DNA from: Saccharibacillus sacchari DSM 19268
Lineage (GTDB): Bacteria > Bacillota > Bacilli > Paenibacillales > Paenibacillaceae
DNA length: 64,000 nucleotides
Direction: 5' to 3'
NCBI RefSeq assembly: GCF_000585395.1
Contig: NZ_KK073875.1
Span: 2,307,344 to 2,371,343, forward strand
Positions 9,132-18,856 of the stretch are shown one piece after another. The notes under the pieces are model-generated. The model was not told the DNA's origin. It did no database searches and was given only the letters and a program-made list of their open reading frames with translations. Positions within the stretch are counted from its first letter, which is position 1. Every line of letters begins with the position of its first letter. A program made the position numbers and the translations under genes.

Positions 9132-9279
9132 CTGCTTACGAGGTTAGCTGACGGATTGGGACGCAAGAGTCGCCCCGCCTGCCGCAAAACCGTGATCGGC
9201 TGCGCGAAAGGCTTCACCCCATGAGAGCCGCGTGCGGACTCCCGATCGGTTCCCCCGTTTCCGAGTACAAATTCAGCAG
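9132..9279 (-). promoter_or_regulatory. c-di-AMP (ydaO/yuaA) riboswitch
   Basis: The minus strand shows the ydaO consensus blocks in order: CTGCT (P1 5' strand), CGGAAACGGGGGAACC, GGGGTGAAGCC, then CCGTCAGCTAACCTCGTAAG ending in AGCAG (P1 3' strand). The last block matches the B. subtilis ydaO aptamer almost exactly. Known members lower downstream expression when c-di-AMP is bound. The 97 nt before the peptide start contain GGAGAGG/CCTTTCC, a possible expression-platform hairpin, but no clear T-run. Confidence 0.93.
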
Positions 9280-9818
9280 TTGTAACTTCATGTGCGTGAT
9301 CCACTGGACCGATTAAGTGACGAATCCCATCATCCTTTCCGAAAATATAGGCGGCATGCCGGAACCTTCGATTTCCGTCCGGAAATCCGGTGCCGTCGGA
9401 GGTCGGTCTACCCATTGGATAAACCGGAAGAGCCAGCGCGCTTGACAACGAGTATCCGTTGCGCGTTGCTTTTATGAACCGTATCTTAACTCCTGCTGAC
9501 ACTTTGTGTAAAGGATGAACTTTACCTGTTTTTGGGGGTTTGAGCGTTAATACGTGAAATGCGAATCTTCCATGAAGTTCAATCTTTGATTATCGCTAAA
9601 AATCTCCCGTTACCTTCGTTTATCTTCAAAATCGCAGCAAAGAAACTACGAATTTTGGATTTGTCGAACCTGCATAGAGCCGCATTTTCCAAAAAAAATT
9701 TTGTTAACGCTTTCAATATATCTTAAATGCTTTTCTTATTATCTTGGTCAAGCTGCTGGATGGGTCAGCCGCATCTCCGTATTCTTGTTCCCCGATCCGG
9801 CACGAATACGCCCGAAAG
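9280..9818. other. intergenic stretch upstream of the riboswitch
   Basis: No supportable gene. It should contain the promoter for the riboswitch transcript (minus strand), but I see no good match. TGTTAACGCTTTCA at 9702-9715 fits the CcpA cre consensus at 13 of 14 positions, but is too far from any start to interpret. Confidence 0.4.
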
Positions 9819-9843
9819 AACCCTTTCCGATGCGCAAAGGGTC
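9819..9843 (-). terminator. possible terminator after murI
   Basis: ACCCTTT pairs with AAAGGGT around a 9-nt loop. On the minus strand it is followed by TCTTTC, a weak T-run, ~65 nt beyond the murI stop. Confidence 0.5.
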
Positions 9844-9906
9844 CTATCCGAGCGGATATGCAGATTCATTTTCGAACGTTGACCCGCTTGTGCGCCTGGG
9901 CTGTTC

Positions 9907-10680
9907 TTAGTTCTTAGGGGGATGCAAAACAGCCCATGCACGCTTCAGCTTCTCGTTATACGCAGCGTCGTCCGCCGAGTTCATGAATCGGACTTTTCCG
10001 CTTCCTCCGCCCGGGATGCCTCGTTCGTTCAGCACCGCATTGAGCCTGCGCACCGTGCCCGCGCTTCCGTCGATCACGCGGATATGCGACGGCAGCATCG
10101 ATTCCAGCAGCGGCGCGTAGTACGGATAATGCGTGCAGCCGAGCACGATCGTCCCGTACGCGTTCAGATCAAAAGGCTCGAACTTGCGCCGAAAGTATTC
10201 GCCCAGCTCGACCGGATCGAAATTCAAACGCTCGCAGTATTCCACCAATTCCGGCATCGGCAGCGAATCCACGATGCCGTGGTCATCCACGCGCGATACC
10301 AACTCCATATATTTGGCCTGGCTGAGCGTCAATTCGGTAGCCAGCACCAGTACGCGCCGTCCGCCCGCCCCGTTCATCTCGACAGCGGGCTTCACGGCCG
10401 GTTCCATGCCGATCACCGGCACTTCGTAGACGCGCCGAAGCTCGGTCGCCGCTACGCTGGTGGCCGTATTGCAGGCAATGACGAGCGCTTTGACCTTTTC
10501 GCCCAAAATTCGCTCCGCCGCCTCGCATACGTATTCGGTAACCTGCTGCTTGGTTTTCGGCCCGTAAGGCACATGCAGCGTATCCGCGAAAAAGATAAAA
10601 TCTTCATCCGGGAGCATGCGGGCCGCTTCGCGCAGCACGGTCAGTCCCCCGATTCCCGAGTCAAAAAAAGCGATGCTCAT
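9907..10680 (-). CDS. murI: glutamate racemase
   Basis: 257 residues, normal family length. It interconverts L- and D-glutamate to supply D-Glu for peptidoglycan in the cytoplasm. The N-terminal FFDSGIGGLTVLREA carries the active-site Asp and Ser (about 7-8); the two catalytic cysteines are in IACNTAT (Cys70) and LGCTHYPYY (about 183). GGGGAA precedes the ATG. It stands alone on the minus strand, with a weak hairpin beyond the stop. The symbol racE would fit equally well. Confidence 0.95.
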   Translation of the reverse strand: MSIAFFDSGIGGLTVLREAARMLPDEDFIFFADTLHVPYGPKTKQQVTEYVCEAAERILGEKVKALVIACNTATSVAATELRRVYEVPVIGMEPAVKPAVEMNGAGGRRVLVLATELTLSQAKYMELVSRVDDHGIVDSLPMPELVEYCERLNFDPVELGEYFRRKFEPFDLNAYGTIVLGCTHYPYYAPLLESMLPSHIRVIDGSAGTVRRLNAVLNERGIPGGGSGKVRFMNSADDAAYNEKLKRAWAVLHPPKN

Positions 10681-10840
10681 GCTGTTCCCCTGCCGTTTCG
10701 TTGATTTATTCTGCTTATACCTTTAGAGCTGACAAGGTACTCGATCTTTTACCGATTATAGACCTCTCGCCGACAAAACGCCAAGAATCGCTCTCTATGC
10801 TTAAAAAGTGTCCGTTACCGCCTGTTCGTCCGATACGCTC

Positions 10841-11695
10841 TTATTTCGGCTCTGTTTCGATCAGGCTCGCCGCTGCGTCGATACGACTTTGCATCTCTTT
10901 CGCGAAAGCGGTCAGCTTGGCTGCCGGAATCTCGATGTCGCCCCGCGAAGTTTCTTTATAAACGGCAAGAAGCGGATCGATAACCTCTTTCCATTCCGGC
11001 AACGCCTTCGTTCCCCACTCGCCGCCTTCTTTTTTCGATGCGATATATCCTTCCTGCAAAAACATCAGTACGCGGCAGAGATTAAGCGTGAGATAGACCG
11101 GATTTTCCGAAATTTCGCTCTCTGCGTTCGATACGTCATTCCGGATAGAGCGCACATAAGCTTCACGCGGGACGGGAGGATACAGTTCGCGCAGCGGCAG
11201 GCCATGGAGCGGGATTCCGCGTTCGTAGGCGACGGCGACCTGCGCGGCCAAGTCCGGATCTTCCCAACCTCCGCACACATACTCCGGATCGGTTGCGTAT
11301 CGTTCCCGGTGAGCGGCCGAGTAGTGATAGATAAACGGCGCCGGATGCACAAACGGACGGAGCGCCGATGCTTCAATAACGGTAAACTCGATATGGCGGC
11401 CTTCCGGCAGCTGCCGATGCAGATCGCGGACCGCGAGTGTCAGCTTCTGCAATTGAGTTCGTTCCGGCTGACCCTCTGTGACGACGAGCAGATCGATATC
11501 GCTCGTTGCGCGATTGAAGCCTCCTATCGCCAGCGAGCCGTGCAGATAGACGCCGACAACGCATTCGCCGAGGATCTGCCTGCATCGCGAAGACAACTCT
11601 TCCGCCGAAGCAAAAGCTTCGCGCGTTCGGGGCGAGCTGCGCAGATCGGCTGCAAGAGCTTCAGGTTTGCGGTGTTTAACGGACGGTTCGTGCAT
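10841..11695 (-). CDS. AadA-like nucleotidyltransferase (aminoglycoside adenylyltransferase family)
   Basis: 284 residues. GVYLHGSLAIGGFNRATSDI followed by DLLVV is the nucleotidyltransferase motif GSxxxG...DxDxxV, with two metal-binding aspartates near residue 66-68. The C-terminal half has the helical DUF4111-type partner domain seen in ANT(3'')/ANT(9) enzymes (NPVYLTLNLCRVLMFLQEG). The family transfers AMP to aminoglycosides such as streptomycin or spectinomycin; chromosomal relatives are often uncharacterised, so resistance is inferred only. GGAGGT precedes the ATG. The gene appears monocistronic. A MITE-like repeat starts 37 nt upstream of the start. Confidence 0.8.
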   Translation of the reverse strand: MHEPSVKHRKPEALAADLRSSPRTREAFASAEELSSRCRQILGECVVGVYLHGSLAIGGFNRATSDIDLLVVTEGQPERTQLQKLTLAVRDLHRQLPEGRHIEFTVIEASALRPFVHPAPFIYHYSAAHRERYATDPEYVCGGWEDPDLAAQVAVAYERGIPLHGLPLRELYPPVPREAYVRSIRNDVSNAESEISENPVYLTLNLCRVLMFLQEGYIASKKEGGEWGTKALPEWKEVIDPLLAVYKETSRGDIEIPAAKLTAFAKEMQSRIDAAASLIETEPK

Positions 11696-11731
11696 GAGTA
11701 TCGACCTCCTTAGTGATAAAAGCCAGCATGC

Positions 11732-11935
11732 CTAGGGCGTGTCTTCAAACCTCGACGGAAGCAGATTTTGCCGAATATTCGTGCTAAACAAGAAACTTTT
11801 CCGCAGTCGTGCCGCGGCACGTCAAGGGAAAGTGACGCTGCGTTGCCGGAATCGTACACGCTTTAGGTACGAATTCGGGGCAGGGCGAAAAGGCGGTAAA
11901 AGATGCACGTTGGCAGGTTTGAAGACACGCTCTAG
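11732..11935. repeat. MITE-like element, copy A
   Basis: Bounded by the inverted repeats TAGGGCGTGTCTTCAAACC and GGTTTGAAGACACGCTCTA. The interior matches copy C (51617-51780, opposite orientation) closely but carries ~38 extra nt, including CGTACACGCTTTAGGTAC, whose complement recurs in element D near 50255. A central GTGCCGCGGCAC palindrome is also present. The right end supplies the stop codon of the pantothenate kinase gene. Confidence 0.8.
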
Positions 11936-12867
11936 CGTTTAGCCAAATGAAGTGCCCCGATCGCCCCGCTATACGGTCCCTGCTTCGGGATCTTCGCCGT
12001 TGCCCCCAACATCTCCGTAAAACGCAGCGTAAGCTCTTGCAGCAAAGCGTTGTCTTCATACGAAGAACCGATATATACGACTTGGTTTGTTTGTTGCAGC
12101 CCCGCCGCCTGAACGCCGACGGTCACGACGATCTCCGCGACCATGCCGATCACGGCTGCCGCATAATCCTGCGGCTTGACGCCGGTCGCGGGCGGAACCG
12201 GCCGCGCAAAATTTGCGGCTGTCAGGTCACCGGCTATCGGCGGCACCGCCGGGGCATAAATCTGCCCCACCGTCAGATCCACCGCCTCCCGGTTCCCAAG
12301 CGGGGCCAGCCGCGCGATTTCGCCGTAATCGCGCACCCCGCACAGCAACCCGGTCAGACCGACGATCGTGCCTCCGCCCAGACCGATTCCGCCGAGCCTC
12401 AGCCGCTCGCCCTCTTCAATCGCGTGCAGCGACGTCCCCGTCCCGACGTTCACCAGCATAAAGCGTCCCAACGCCGCATTCGCATTCTCCGCCTCCGCTT
12501 CGGCCTTTAAGATCCGCACGGCCCCTTCCGCCGTCGCCTCGAATTCCGGTACGTCGACCGCGGAAGCCGCATATTCCGGCAGCAGACCGCGAAGCCGCTC
12601 CGCCTGTCCGCCGGTAAAGCCGATACGAGTCTTCATCGGAAGATGCTCCCGCACCCAAGCTACGGCTTCTTTCATTCGATCCGTCGGGAATTTAACAAAG
12701 AACGGAACTTGGATCGGAGCCTGCACAGACGAATCTCCGCTGCTTAAACCTTGTTCTTCTGCCGAAGATTCGCCTTCCGTATATGCAAGATCGACGTCTT
12801 CCATATCGCTTATATAAGCAATTTTGATCAACGTTCCTCCCGCATCAATCCCTGCATATCCCGTCAT
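11932..12867 (-). CDS. coaW: type II pantothenate kinase
   Basis: 311 residues. The ASKHA-fold start MTGYAGIDAGGTLIKIAYIS (phosphate 1 loop) and GRFMLVNVGTGTSLHAIEEG (phosphate 2 loop), followed by GGIGLGGGTIVGLTGLLCG, mark the CoaW family typical of staphylococci and some Bacillales. It phosphorylates pantothenate, the first step of CoA synthesis, and usually lacks CoA feedback inhibition. GGAGGAAAAGAAG precedes the ATG. The reading frame ends ..HLAKR and its TAG lies inside the terminal inverted repeat of MITE copy A, so the element may have set the C-terminus. Confidence 0.9.
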   Translation of the reverse strand: MTGYAGIDAGGTLIKIAYISDMEDVDLAYTEGESSAEEQGLSSGDSSVQAPIQVPFFVKFPTDRMKEAVAWVREHLPMKTRIGFTGGQAERLRGLLPEYAASAVDVPEFEATAEGAVRILKAEAEAENANAALGRFMLVNVGTGTSLHAIEEGERLRLGGIGLGGGTIVGLTGLLCGVRDYGEIARLAPLGNREAVDLTVGQIYAPAVPPIAGDLTAANFARPVPPATGVKPQDYAAAVIGMVAEIVVTVGVQAAGLQQTNQVVYIGSSYEDNALLQELTLRFTEMLGATAKIPKQGPYSGAIGALHLAKR

Positions 12868-13014
12868 CTTCTTTTCCTCCTATTGCCTGAAAGCTTACGG
12901 TTCACTCACTATTGTTATTGCTGCGTTCGGATCGTTTGGCCGATTATTGCGTTTCTTCTATAATAAGCGCCAAGTTGACAGAGACCAAATTTTTCGATTC
13001 TCCTCATTTCCCTC

Positions 13015-13043
13015 TTGATCTTTTGCCTTCATTCATTTAAAAT
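13015..13043 (+). promoter_or_regulatory. sigma-A promoter for the purine riboswitch transcript
   Basis: TTGATC (13015-13020) and TAAAAT (13038-13043) with a 17-nt spacer, ~15 nt before the aptamer. Confidence 0.7.
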
Positions 13044-13057
13044 AGGCCAAGTTGACA

Positions 13058-13118
13058 TTGTATACCTCAATAAGACGGTTTGAGGGTATCTACCGGGGAC
13101 CATACCTCCCGACTACAA
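13058..13118 (+). promoter_or_regulatory. purine riboswitch aptamer, guanine type
   Basis: P1 is TTGTA/TACAA. The conserved core is present: TATA, P2 CCTCAA/TTTGAGG, GTATCTACC, P3 CGGG/CCCG and GACTA. The base at the ligand-pairing position (C in GACTA, where adenine aptamers have GATTA) indicates guanine or hypoxanthine. It precedes a PbuE-like exporter gene by 125 nt. Confidence 0.92.
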
Positions 13119-13154
13119 AGTCGCGCCGAAGGCGCCTTTGCAGTCGGGATTTTT
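13107..13154 (+). terminator. riboswitch-controlled terminator
   Basis: TCCCGACT..CAAAG pairs with CTTTG..AGTCGGGA, followed by TTTTT. The 5' arm includes the aptamer's P1 3' strand and GACTA, so ligand binding should block the terminator and switch expression ON, as known for B. subtilis pbuE. Confidence 0.85.
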
Positions 13155-13242
13155 GCGTCCAACGCAACCTTTCGACTCCTAGCGCGCACTATGAGTACCT
13201 TGACCAAGGTACCACTTCCGTGAAAAGGAGCCCTGCCGCACC

Positions 13243-14454
13243 ATGAATATCAAAGTTCTTGTTCTGACGATCGCCGCCTTTACCGTCGGTCTCGTCGAAC
13301 TCATTATCGGCGGCGTACTGCCGCAAATCGCCGCAGATCTGGGCGTATCCGTCAGTACGGCTGGCCAACTGATTACCGCCTACGCGCTCGTGTATGCCGT
13401 ATCCGGCCCGACGCTGCTCGCGCTGACCGCCAAAATCGAACGCCGCAAGCTCTACCTGCTATCGCTCGTCGTCTTTATTCTCGGTGCTCTGCTCGCGTTC
13501 TGGAGCCCGAACTTCGGCGTGCTGCTGATTTCCCGCTTCGTGACGGCAGCCAGCGGATCGCTGATCACGACCTTATCGCTCACGATCGCCGTTAAAGTCG
13601 TGCCGGAAAACTACCGCGCGCGCGTCATCGGGATCGTCTCGATGGGCATCAGTTCCGCAATCGTGCTCGGCGTACCGCTGGGTGTCCTTGCTGCCGACAA
13701 GCTCGGCTGGCGTATTCTGTTCTTGTTCATCGCGATATTCGCAGTACTGGCCATGTTCGTGATCTACAAGCTGATGGAGCCGATTCAACCGCAGCAGGTG
13801 ATGCCTTTGCGTCAGCAGCTCGCTTCATTGAAGAATACCAAAGTCGCAGGCGCGCACTTGGTGACGCTGCTGCTGCTTGCAGGCCACTATACGCTGTACG
13901 CATACTTCACGCCTTTCCTGGAAAACATCATGCACTTGAGCGCTTCCTGGATCAGCATCGTGTACTTCTTCTTCGGTCTTGCGGCCGTTGCAGGCGGCAT
14001 GATCGGCGGCGTCATGTCGGACAGTCTAGGCGCGAAAAAGAGCATTCTGATCGTCGTCGGCGTGTTCGCCCTATCACTGTTCATTCTGCCGTTCACGGCG
14101 TCTATGATTCCGCTGTTCGCGATTCTCGTCTTCGTGTGGGGCGCTCTGAGCTGGGCCTTGTCCCCGGCGCAGCAAAGCTACCTGATCGAAGCCGCACCGG
14201 AAACGTCTGAGATTCAACAAAGCTTCAACTTCTCCGCCCTGCAAGTCGGCATTGCGGCCGGATCGGCCATCGGCGGCGTTGTCATCAGCCGTGCGCCTTC
14301 CGTAACGTATAACGCTTGGGTCGGCGGTATTATCGTCGTGATCGCCTTCGGCGTGGCGCTGTACACGTTCTCCCGCAAGACCTCAACTCGCCGCTCGGGC
14401 GAGCAAGGCCAAAAGAACGGTTCGAAGCTGGAGCCGAACTTCGGCGGAGATTGA
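13243..14454 (+). CDS. pbuE: MFS purine efflux transporter, PbuE-like
   Basis: 403 residues with about twelve membrane helices. The start MNIKVLVLTIAAFTVGLVEL and the loop ALTAKIERRKLYLLSL (motif A region between helices 2 and 3) place it in the DHA1 drug/solute antiporter group that includes PbuE and AraJ. PbuE exports hypoxanthine, adenine and related bases. The upstream purine riboswitch with ON architecture supports a purine substrate: high guanine would raise export. AAAAGGAG lies 12 nt before the ATG, and GTACCTTG/CAAGGTAC just before it could form a second hairpin near the ribosome site. A strong terminator follows. Confidence 0.85.
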   Translation: MNIKVLVLTIAAFTVGLVELIIGGVLPQIAADLGVSVSTAGQLITAYALVYAVSGPTLLALTAKIERRKLYLLSLVVFILGALLAFWSPNFGVLLISRFVTAASGSLITTLSLTIAVKVVPENYRARVIGIVSMGISSAIVLGVPLGVLAADKLGWRILFLFIAIFAVLAMFVIYKLMEPIQPQQVMPLRQQLASLKNTKVAGAHLVTLLLLAGHYTLYAYFTPFLENIMHLSASWISIVYFFFGLAAVAGGMIGGVMSDSLGAKKSILIVVGVFALSLFILPFTASMIPLFAILVFVWGALSWALSPAQQSYLIEAAPETSEIQQSFNFSALQVGIAAGSAIGGVVISRAPSVTYNAWVGGIIVVIAFGVALYTFSRKTSTRRSGEQGQKNGSKLEPNFGGD

Positions 14455-14490
14455 TCCGAAGCTTGGATATGAAACCAATAGAAATAACTT

Positions 14491-14531
14491 AAAAAGCTCG
14501 ATAGACAGCAGAACTGTCTATCGAGCTTTTT
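14491..14531. terminator. bidirectional terminator between pbuE and eno
   Basis: A perfect hairpin, AAAAAGCTCGATAGACAG with CTGTCTATCGAGCTTTTT and a 5-nt loop, is T-rich in both directions. Confidence 0.9.
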
Positions 14532-14566
14532 AGCATATACGAAAATCATTCGCTCTGATTGAACGC

Positions 14567-14598
14567 AAAAAAGAGACGCCGCGTCCGGCGTCTCTTTT
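14567..14598 (-). terminator. terminator after eno
   Basis: AAAAGAGACGCCG pairs with CGGCGTCTCTTTT around CGTC; on the minus strand a run of six T follows. It lies ~80 nt beyond the eno stop. Confidence 0.85.
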
Positions 14599-14680
14599 CT
14601 TGTGCCTGCTGCTTTTGTCCAAGCGTCCTTGGGCAAAAGCTTCCGGCTATCTTATCGGATCGAAAATCCTATTGGAAATC

Positions 14681-16009
<1,329 letters not shown>

Positions 16010-16099
16010 TCAGGGAGCGGCGTCCGTTTGCCGAACGCCGACTCTCCATATTAACACTTCTAAATGAATCTCCACCGTTAACTATGCCACATTTGCGGC

Positions 16100-17650
16100 T
16101 TAATTAGAAGTTTTGCGTCCCGAAATGACCGAAGTGCCTGTCATTTCAGCAGGTTGCGGAACTTGCATGAGGTCGAGGATCGTCGGCGCGATGTCGGCCA
16201 GAATGCCGCCTTCACGCAGAGTCACGTCTTCGCTCGTTACGATGAACGGAACCGGGTTCGTGGTGTGCGCCGTTTGCGGGCGTCCAAACTCGTCGATTTC
16301 CGTCTCTGCATTACCGTGGTCAGCTGTGATGATTACCACGCCACCCTTAGCCAGAACCGCGTCTACGACGCGGCCCACGCACTCGTCCGTTGTTTCAACG
16401 GCTTTGATCGTAGGTTCCATCATGCCGGAGTGTCCGACCATGTCCGGATTCGCAAAGTTCAAGATGATGCAGTCTTGTCTTTCCGCTTCGATCTCGGCTA
16501 CGCAAGCGTCAGCCACTTCGTAAGCGCTCATCTCCGGCTGCAAGTCGTAAGTTGCGACTTTTGGCGAGTTGATGAGGATGCGCGTTTCGCCTTCCAGCTC
16601 CACGTCGCGTCCGCCGCTGAAGAAGAACGTCACGTGCGGGTACTTTTCCGTTTCGGCAATCCGCAGCTGCGACTTGTTGTTTTGCACGAGCACTTCGCCC
16701 AGTGTATTTGTCAGGTTTTTCGGCGCGTACGCCACCAGACCGCGAACATTAGCACTGTAAGTCGTGAACGATACGAAACTCAAGCTTTCCGGCTGTCCGG
16801 CTCCGCGGTCGAAACCGGCGAATCCCGGGTTAGTCAGTGCTTCGGAGATCTGGATCGCACGGTCAGGACGGAAGTTGATGAAGATGAGGGAATCGCCCGA
16901 CTCGATCTTGGCCGTTGGTTGTCCGTCCTTCGTCACGACAGTCGGCAGGACGAATTCGTCCATGACTTCCTTCGCGTACGAAGCTTCCACAGCTTCAGTT
17001 GCGCTCGCTGCAAATTCTCCTTCGCCGTAAACCATCGCGCGATAAGCCAATTCAACGCGTTCCCAACGCTTGTCGCGGTCCATCGCGTAGTAACGACCTT
17101 GTACGGTCGCAATTTGACCCACGCCGATTTCAGCGATTTTATCAACCAGCTGCTGCATGTATTTCTTGCCGCTGTCCGGTGCTACGTCGCGGCCGTCCAT
17201 GAAAGCATGGATGTACACGTCGTTGAAGTTTTCTTTTTTAGCCAGTTCCAGTACAGCGAAAAGGTGATCGATGTGACTGTGCACGCCGCCGTCGGACAGC
17301 AGACCCAGGACATGAAGCTTTTTGCCGTTTTCTTTGGCCGAGTTGATCGCGGACAGCAATTTTTCATTTTCGAAAAAGTCGCCTTCGCGGATCGACTTGG
17401 TGATTTTGGTCAGATCCTGGTATACGATGCGGCCTGCACCGATATTCAGGTGGCCCACTTCCGAGTTACCCATTTGACCTTCCGGCAGACCTACGGCTTC
17501 GCCGCATGCCGTCAGTGTGGTGTGGGGATATTTAGCCATGAACCGCTCATAGTTCGGCTTCTTCGCTTGAGCAACCGCGTTGCCTTCCGAGCCTTCGCGC
17601 AGACCGAAGCCGTCCATGATGATCAGTGCTACCGGTTTTGGAGCTGTCAT
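16100..17650 (-). CDS. gpmI: 2,3-bisphosphoglycerate-independent phosphoglycerate mutase
   Basis: 516 residues, the length of the metal-dependent alkaline-phosphatase-superfamily mutase. It interconverts 3- and 2-phosphoglycerate using Mn2+. The phosphorylated serine lies in [16 protein letters not shown] (about 62); metal ligands are in MDGFG at the start and [13 protein letters not shown] near the end. GGGGGCG precedes the ATG, which overlaps the tpiA stop by one base (TAATG), so the two are translationally coupled. Confidence 0.98.
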   Translation of the reverse strand: MTAPKPVALIIMDGFGLREGSEGNAVAQAKKPNYERFMAKYPHTTLTACGEAVGLPEGQMGNSEVGHLNIGAGRIVYQDLTKITKSIREGDFFENEKLLSAINSAKENGKKLHVLGLLSDGGVHSHIDHLFAVLELAKKENFNDVYIHAFMDGRDVAPDSGKKYMQQLVDKIAEIGVGQIATVQGRYYAMDRDKRWERVELAYRAMVYGEGEFAASATEAVEASYAKEVMDEFVLPTVVTKDGQPTAKIESGDSLIFINFRPDRAIQISEALTNPGFAGFDRGAGQPESLSFVSFTTYSANVRGLVAYAPKNLTNTLGEVLVQNNKSQLRIAETEKYPHVTFFFSGGRDVELEGETRILINSPKVATYDLQPEMSAYEVADACVAEIEAERQDCIILNFANPDMVGHSGMMEPTIKAVETTDECVGRVVDAVLAKGGVVIITADHGNAETEIDEFGRPQTAHTTNPVPFIVTSEDVTLREGGILADIAPTILDLMQVPQPAEMTGTSVISGRKTSN

Positions 17651-18402
17651 TACTTCGCCCCCTCAACCAGGGCAACGAAGGAATCAGGCTGAAGGCTTGC
17701 GCCGCCGACGAGTGCGCCGTCGATATCGCTTTGGCCCAGGTATTCCGTTACGTTCTCAGGCTTCACGCTGCCGCCGTATTGAATACGGATCACGTCAGCT
17801 GTCGCTTGATCGTACAGGTCTGCCAGCACAGTGCGGATGTAAGCCGTAACTTCATTCGCGTCTGCGGAAGTCGACGATTTGCCGGTTCCGATTGCCCAGA
17901 TTGGCTCATAGGCAACGACAACTTTAGCCGCGTCTTCTTTGGACAGGCCTTGGAACGCGCCTTCGGTTTGTACTTTGCAGACTTCTTTCGTTTGGTCGGC
18001 TTCGCGCTCTTCGAGCTTTTCGCCTACGCATACGATTGGAGTCAGGTCGTTGCGGAAAGCCGCTACGACTTTTTTGTTGACGATCTCGTCCGTTTCGCCG
18101 AAGTATTGACGGCGTTCCGAGTGACCGATGATGACGTAGTCCACGCCGAGTTCTTTCAGCATAACGCCGCTGATTTCGCCCGTGAATGCGCCGTTGTCTT
18201 CGAAGTGAAGGTTTTGTGCGCCGACTTTGATGCCTGTGCCTTTAACCGCTTCGGTCAGGGCAGGAAGATTGGTGAACGGTGCACAGATGACCGTTTCCAC
18301 GCCTTCTACGACTGCGCTGCCTTTTACGGCTTCCGCAAAGGCCAGCGTTTCGGATACGGTTTTGAACATTTTCCAGTTACCAGCGATGATTGGCGTTCTC
18401 AC
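17650..18402 (-). CDS. tpiA: triosephosphate isomerase
   Basis: 250 residues when started at the GTG at 18402 (protein begins [14 protein letters not shown] after the initiator). GGAG lies 11 nt upstream; no ATG exists at the family start position, and in-frame sequence up to 18594 is not TpiA-like and runs into repeat R6. Catalytic residues: Lys in GNWKM, His in [13 protein letters not shown], Glu in [14 protein letters not shown]. It interconverts DHAP and glyceraldehyde-3-phosphate. It overlaps gpmI by one base and lies 454 nt downstream of pgk, an unusually large gap for this operon. Confidence 0.97.
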   Translation of the reverse strand: MRTPIIAGNWKMFKTVSETLAFAEAVKGSAVVEGVETVICAPFTNLPALTEAVKGTGIKVGAQNLHFEDNGAFTGEISGVMLKELGVDYVIIGHSERRQYFGETDEIVNKKVVAAFRNDLTPIVCVGEKLEEREADQTKEVCKVQTEGAFQGLSKEDAAKVVVAYEPIWAIGTGKSSTSADANEVTAYIRTVLADLYDQATADVIRIQYGGSVKPENVTEYLGQSDIDGALVGGASLQPDSFVALVEGAK

Positions 18403-18456
18403 GAAATAATCCACTCCTTTTAATGACTTGTCTTGGAAAACGGATCGCGTCAGCGG

Positions 18457-18620
18457 TGGGTATGTGCTTGGGCGACGCTGCGAGTTGCAGAGGCCTGCGA
18501 TCGCGTGTTGAAATTCGATTCCTTTGATTGAAGCATAACAGAGGGGGGAATCGAATTTCAAAGGCGAGCACTTCGTTTCTCCGGCTCTCTGCAACTCTCC
18601 GCTGCTTTAGCACGTACGCC
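18457..18620. repeat. structured repeat R6 (between pgk and tpiA)
   Basis: Constant motifs CTGCG, CGCGTGTTG, GATTGAAG and CAAAGGCGAGCACTTCGTT are present. Inner stem GAAATTCGATTCC/GGAATCGAATTTC, middle stem GAGTTGCAGAG/CTCTGCAACTC, outer stem GTATGTGCT/AGCACGTAC. The stem sequences are unlike those of R1-R5, but pairing is kept. The rest of the 18403-18856 gap holds a GC-rich hairpin near 18679-18709 (GCGGGG/CCCCGC) and nothing else I can name. Confidence 0.75.
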
Positions 18621-18856
18621 TACGCCGACTTCAGACCGTTTTTCAGAACCGTTTTAAAACTCGCTACGCAGGGAAAGGCGGCGGGGTCGGTTGAAGCGGC
18701 CCCGCTGGCGTTTCCGGTTGGAAGCTATCGATTGGAGATATAGATGGCTGGAAGGTCATGCTATTAAAGGCATGGCGTCAGGCATTCTATAATCAATCGA
18801 AATTTATGGGTCGGCTTGTTTCCGGGCCGTTTGGGGCGGGCGGAAAAGAAGCTTTT

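Noticed and set aside
8921..9502. Long minus-strand open frame over the riboswitch region
   Set aside because: It overlaps the conserved c-di-AMP aptamer, has no ribosome site, and a better-supported 35-aa gene lies within it in another frame.
9702..9715. CcpA cre-like site
   Set aside because: A good consensus match, but hundreds of bases from any start it could control; likely chance.
9701..9910. Possible 69-aa plus-strand gene
   Set aside because: No ribosome site and no recognisable protein features; it runs across the murI terminator hairpin.
10841..11695. Calling the AadA-like protein a proven resistance gene
   Set aside because: The nucleotidyltransferase motifs are present, but chromosomal homologues often have no shown drug substrate.
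13052..13246. Small plus-strand ORF before pbuE
   Set aside because: It coincides with the purine riboswitch and its terminator and has no ribosome site.
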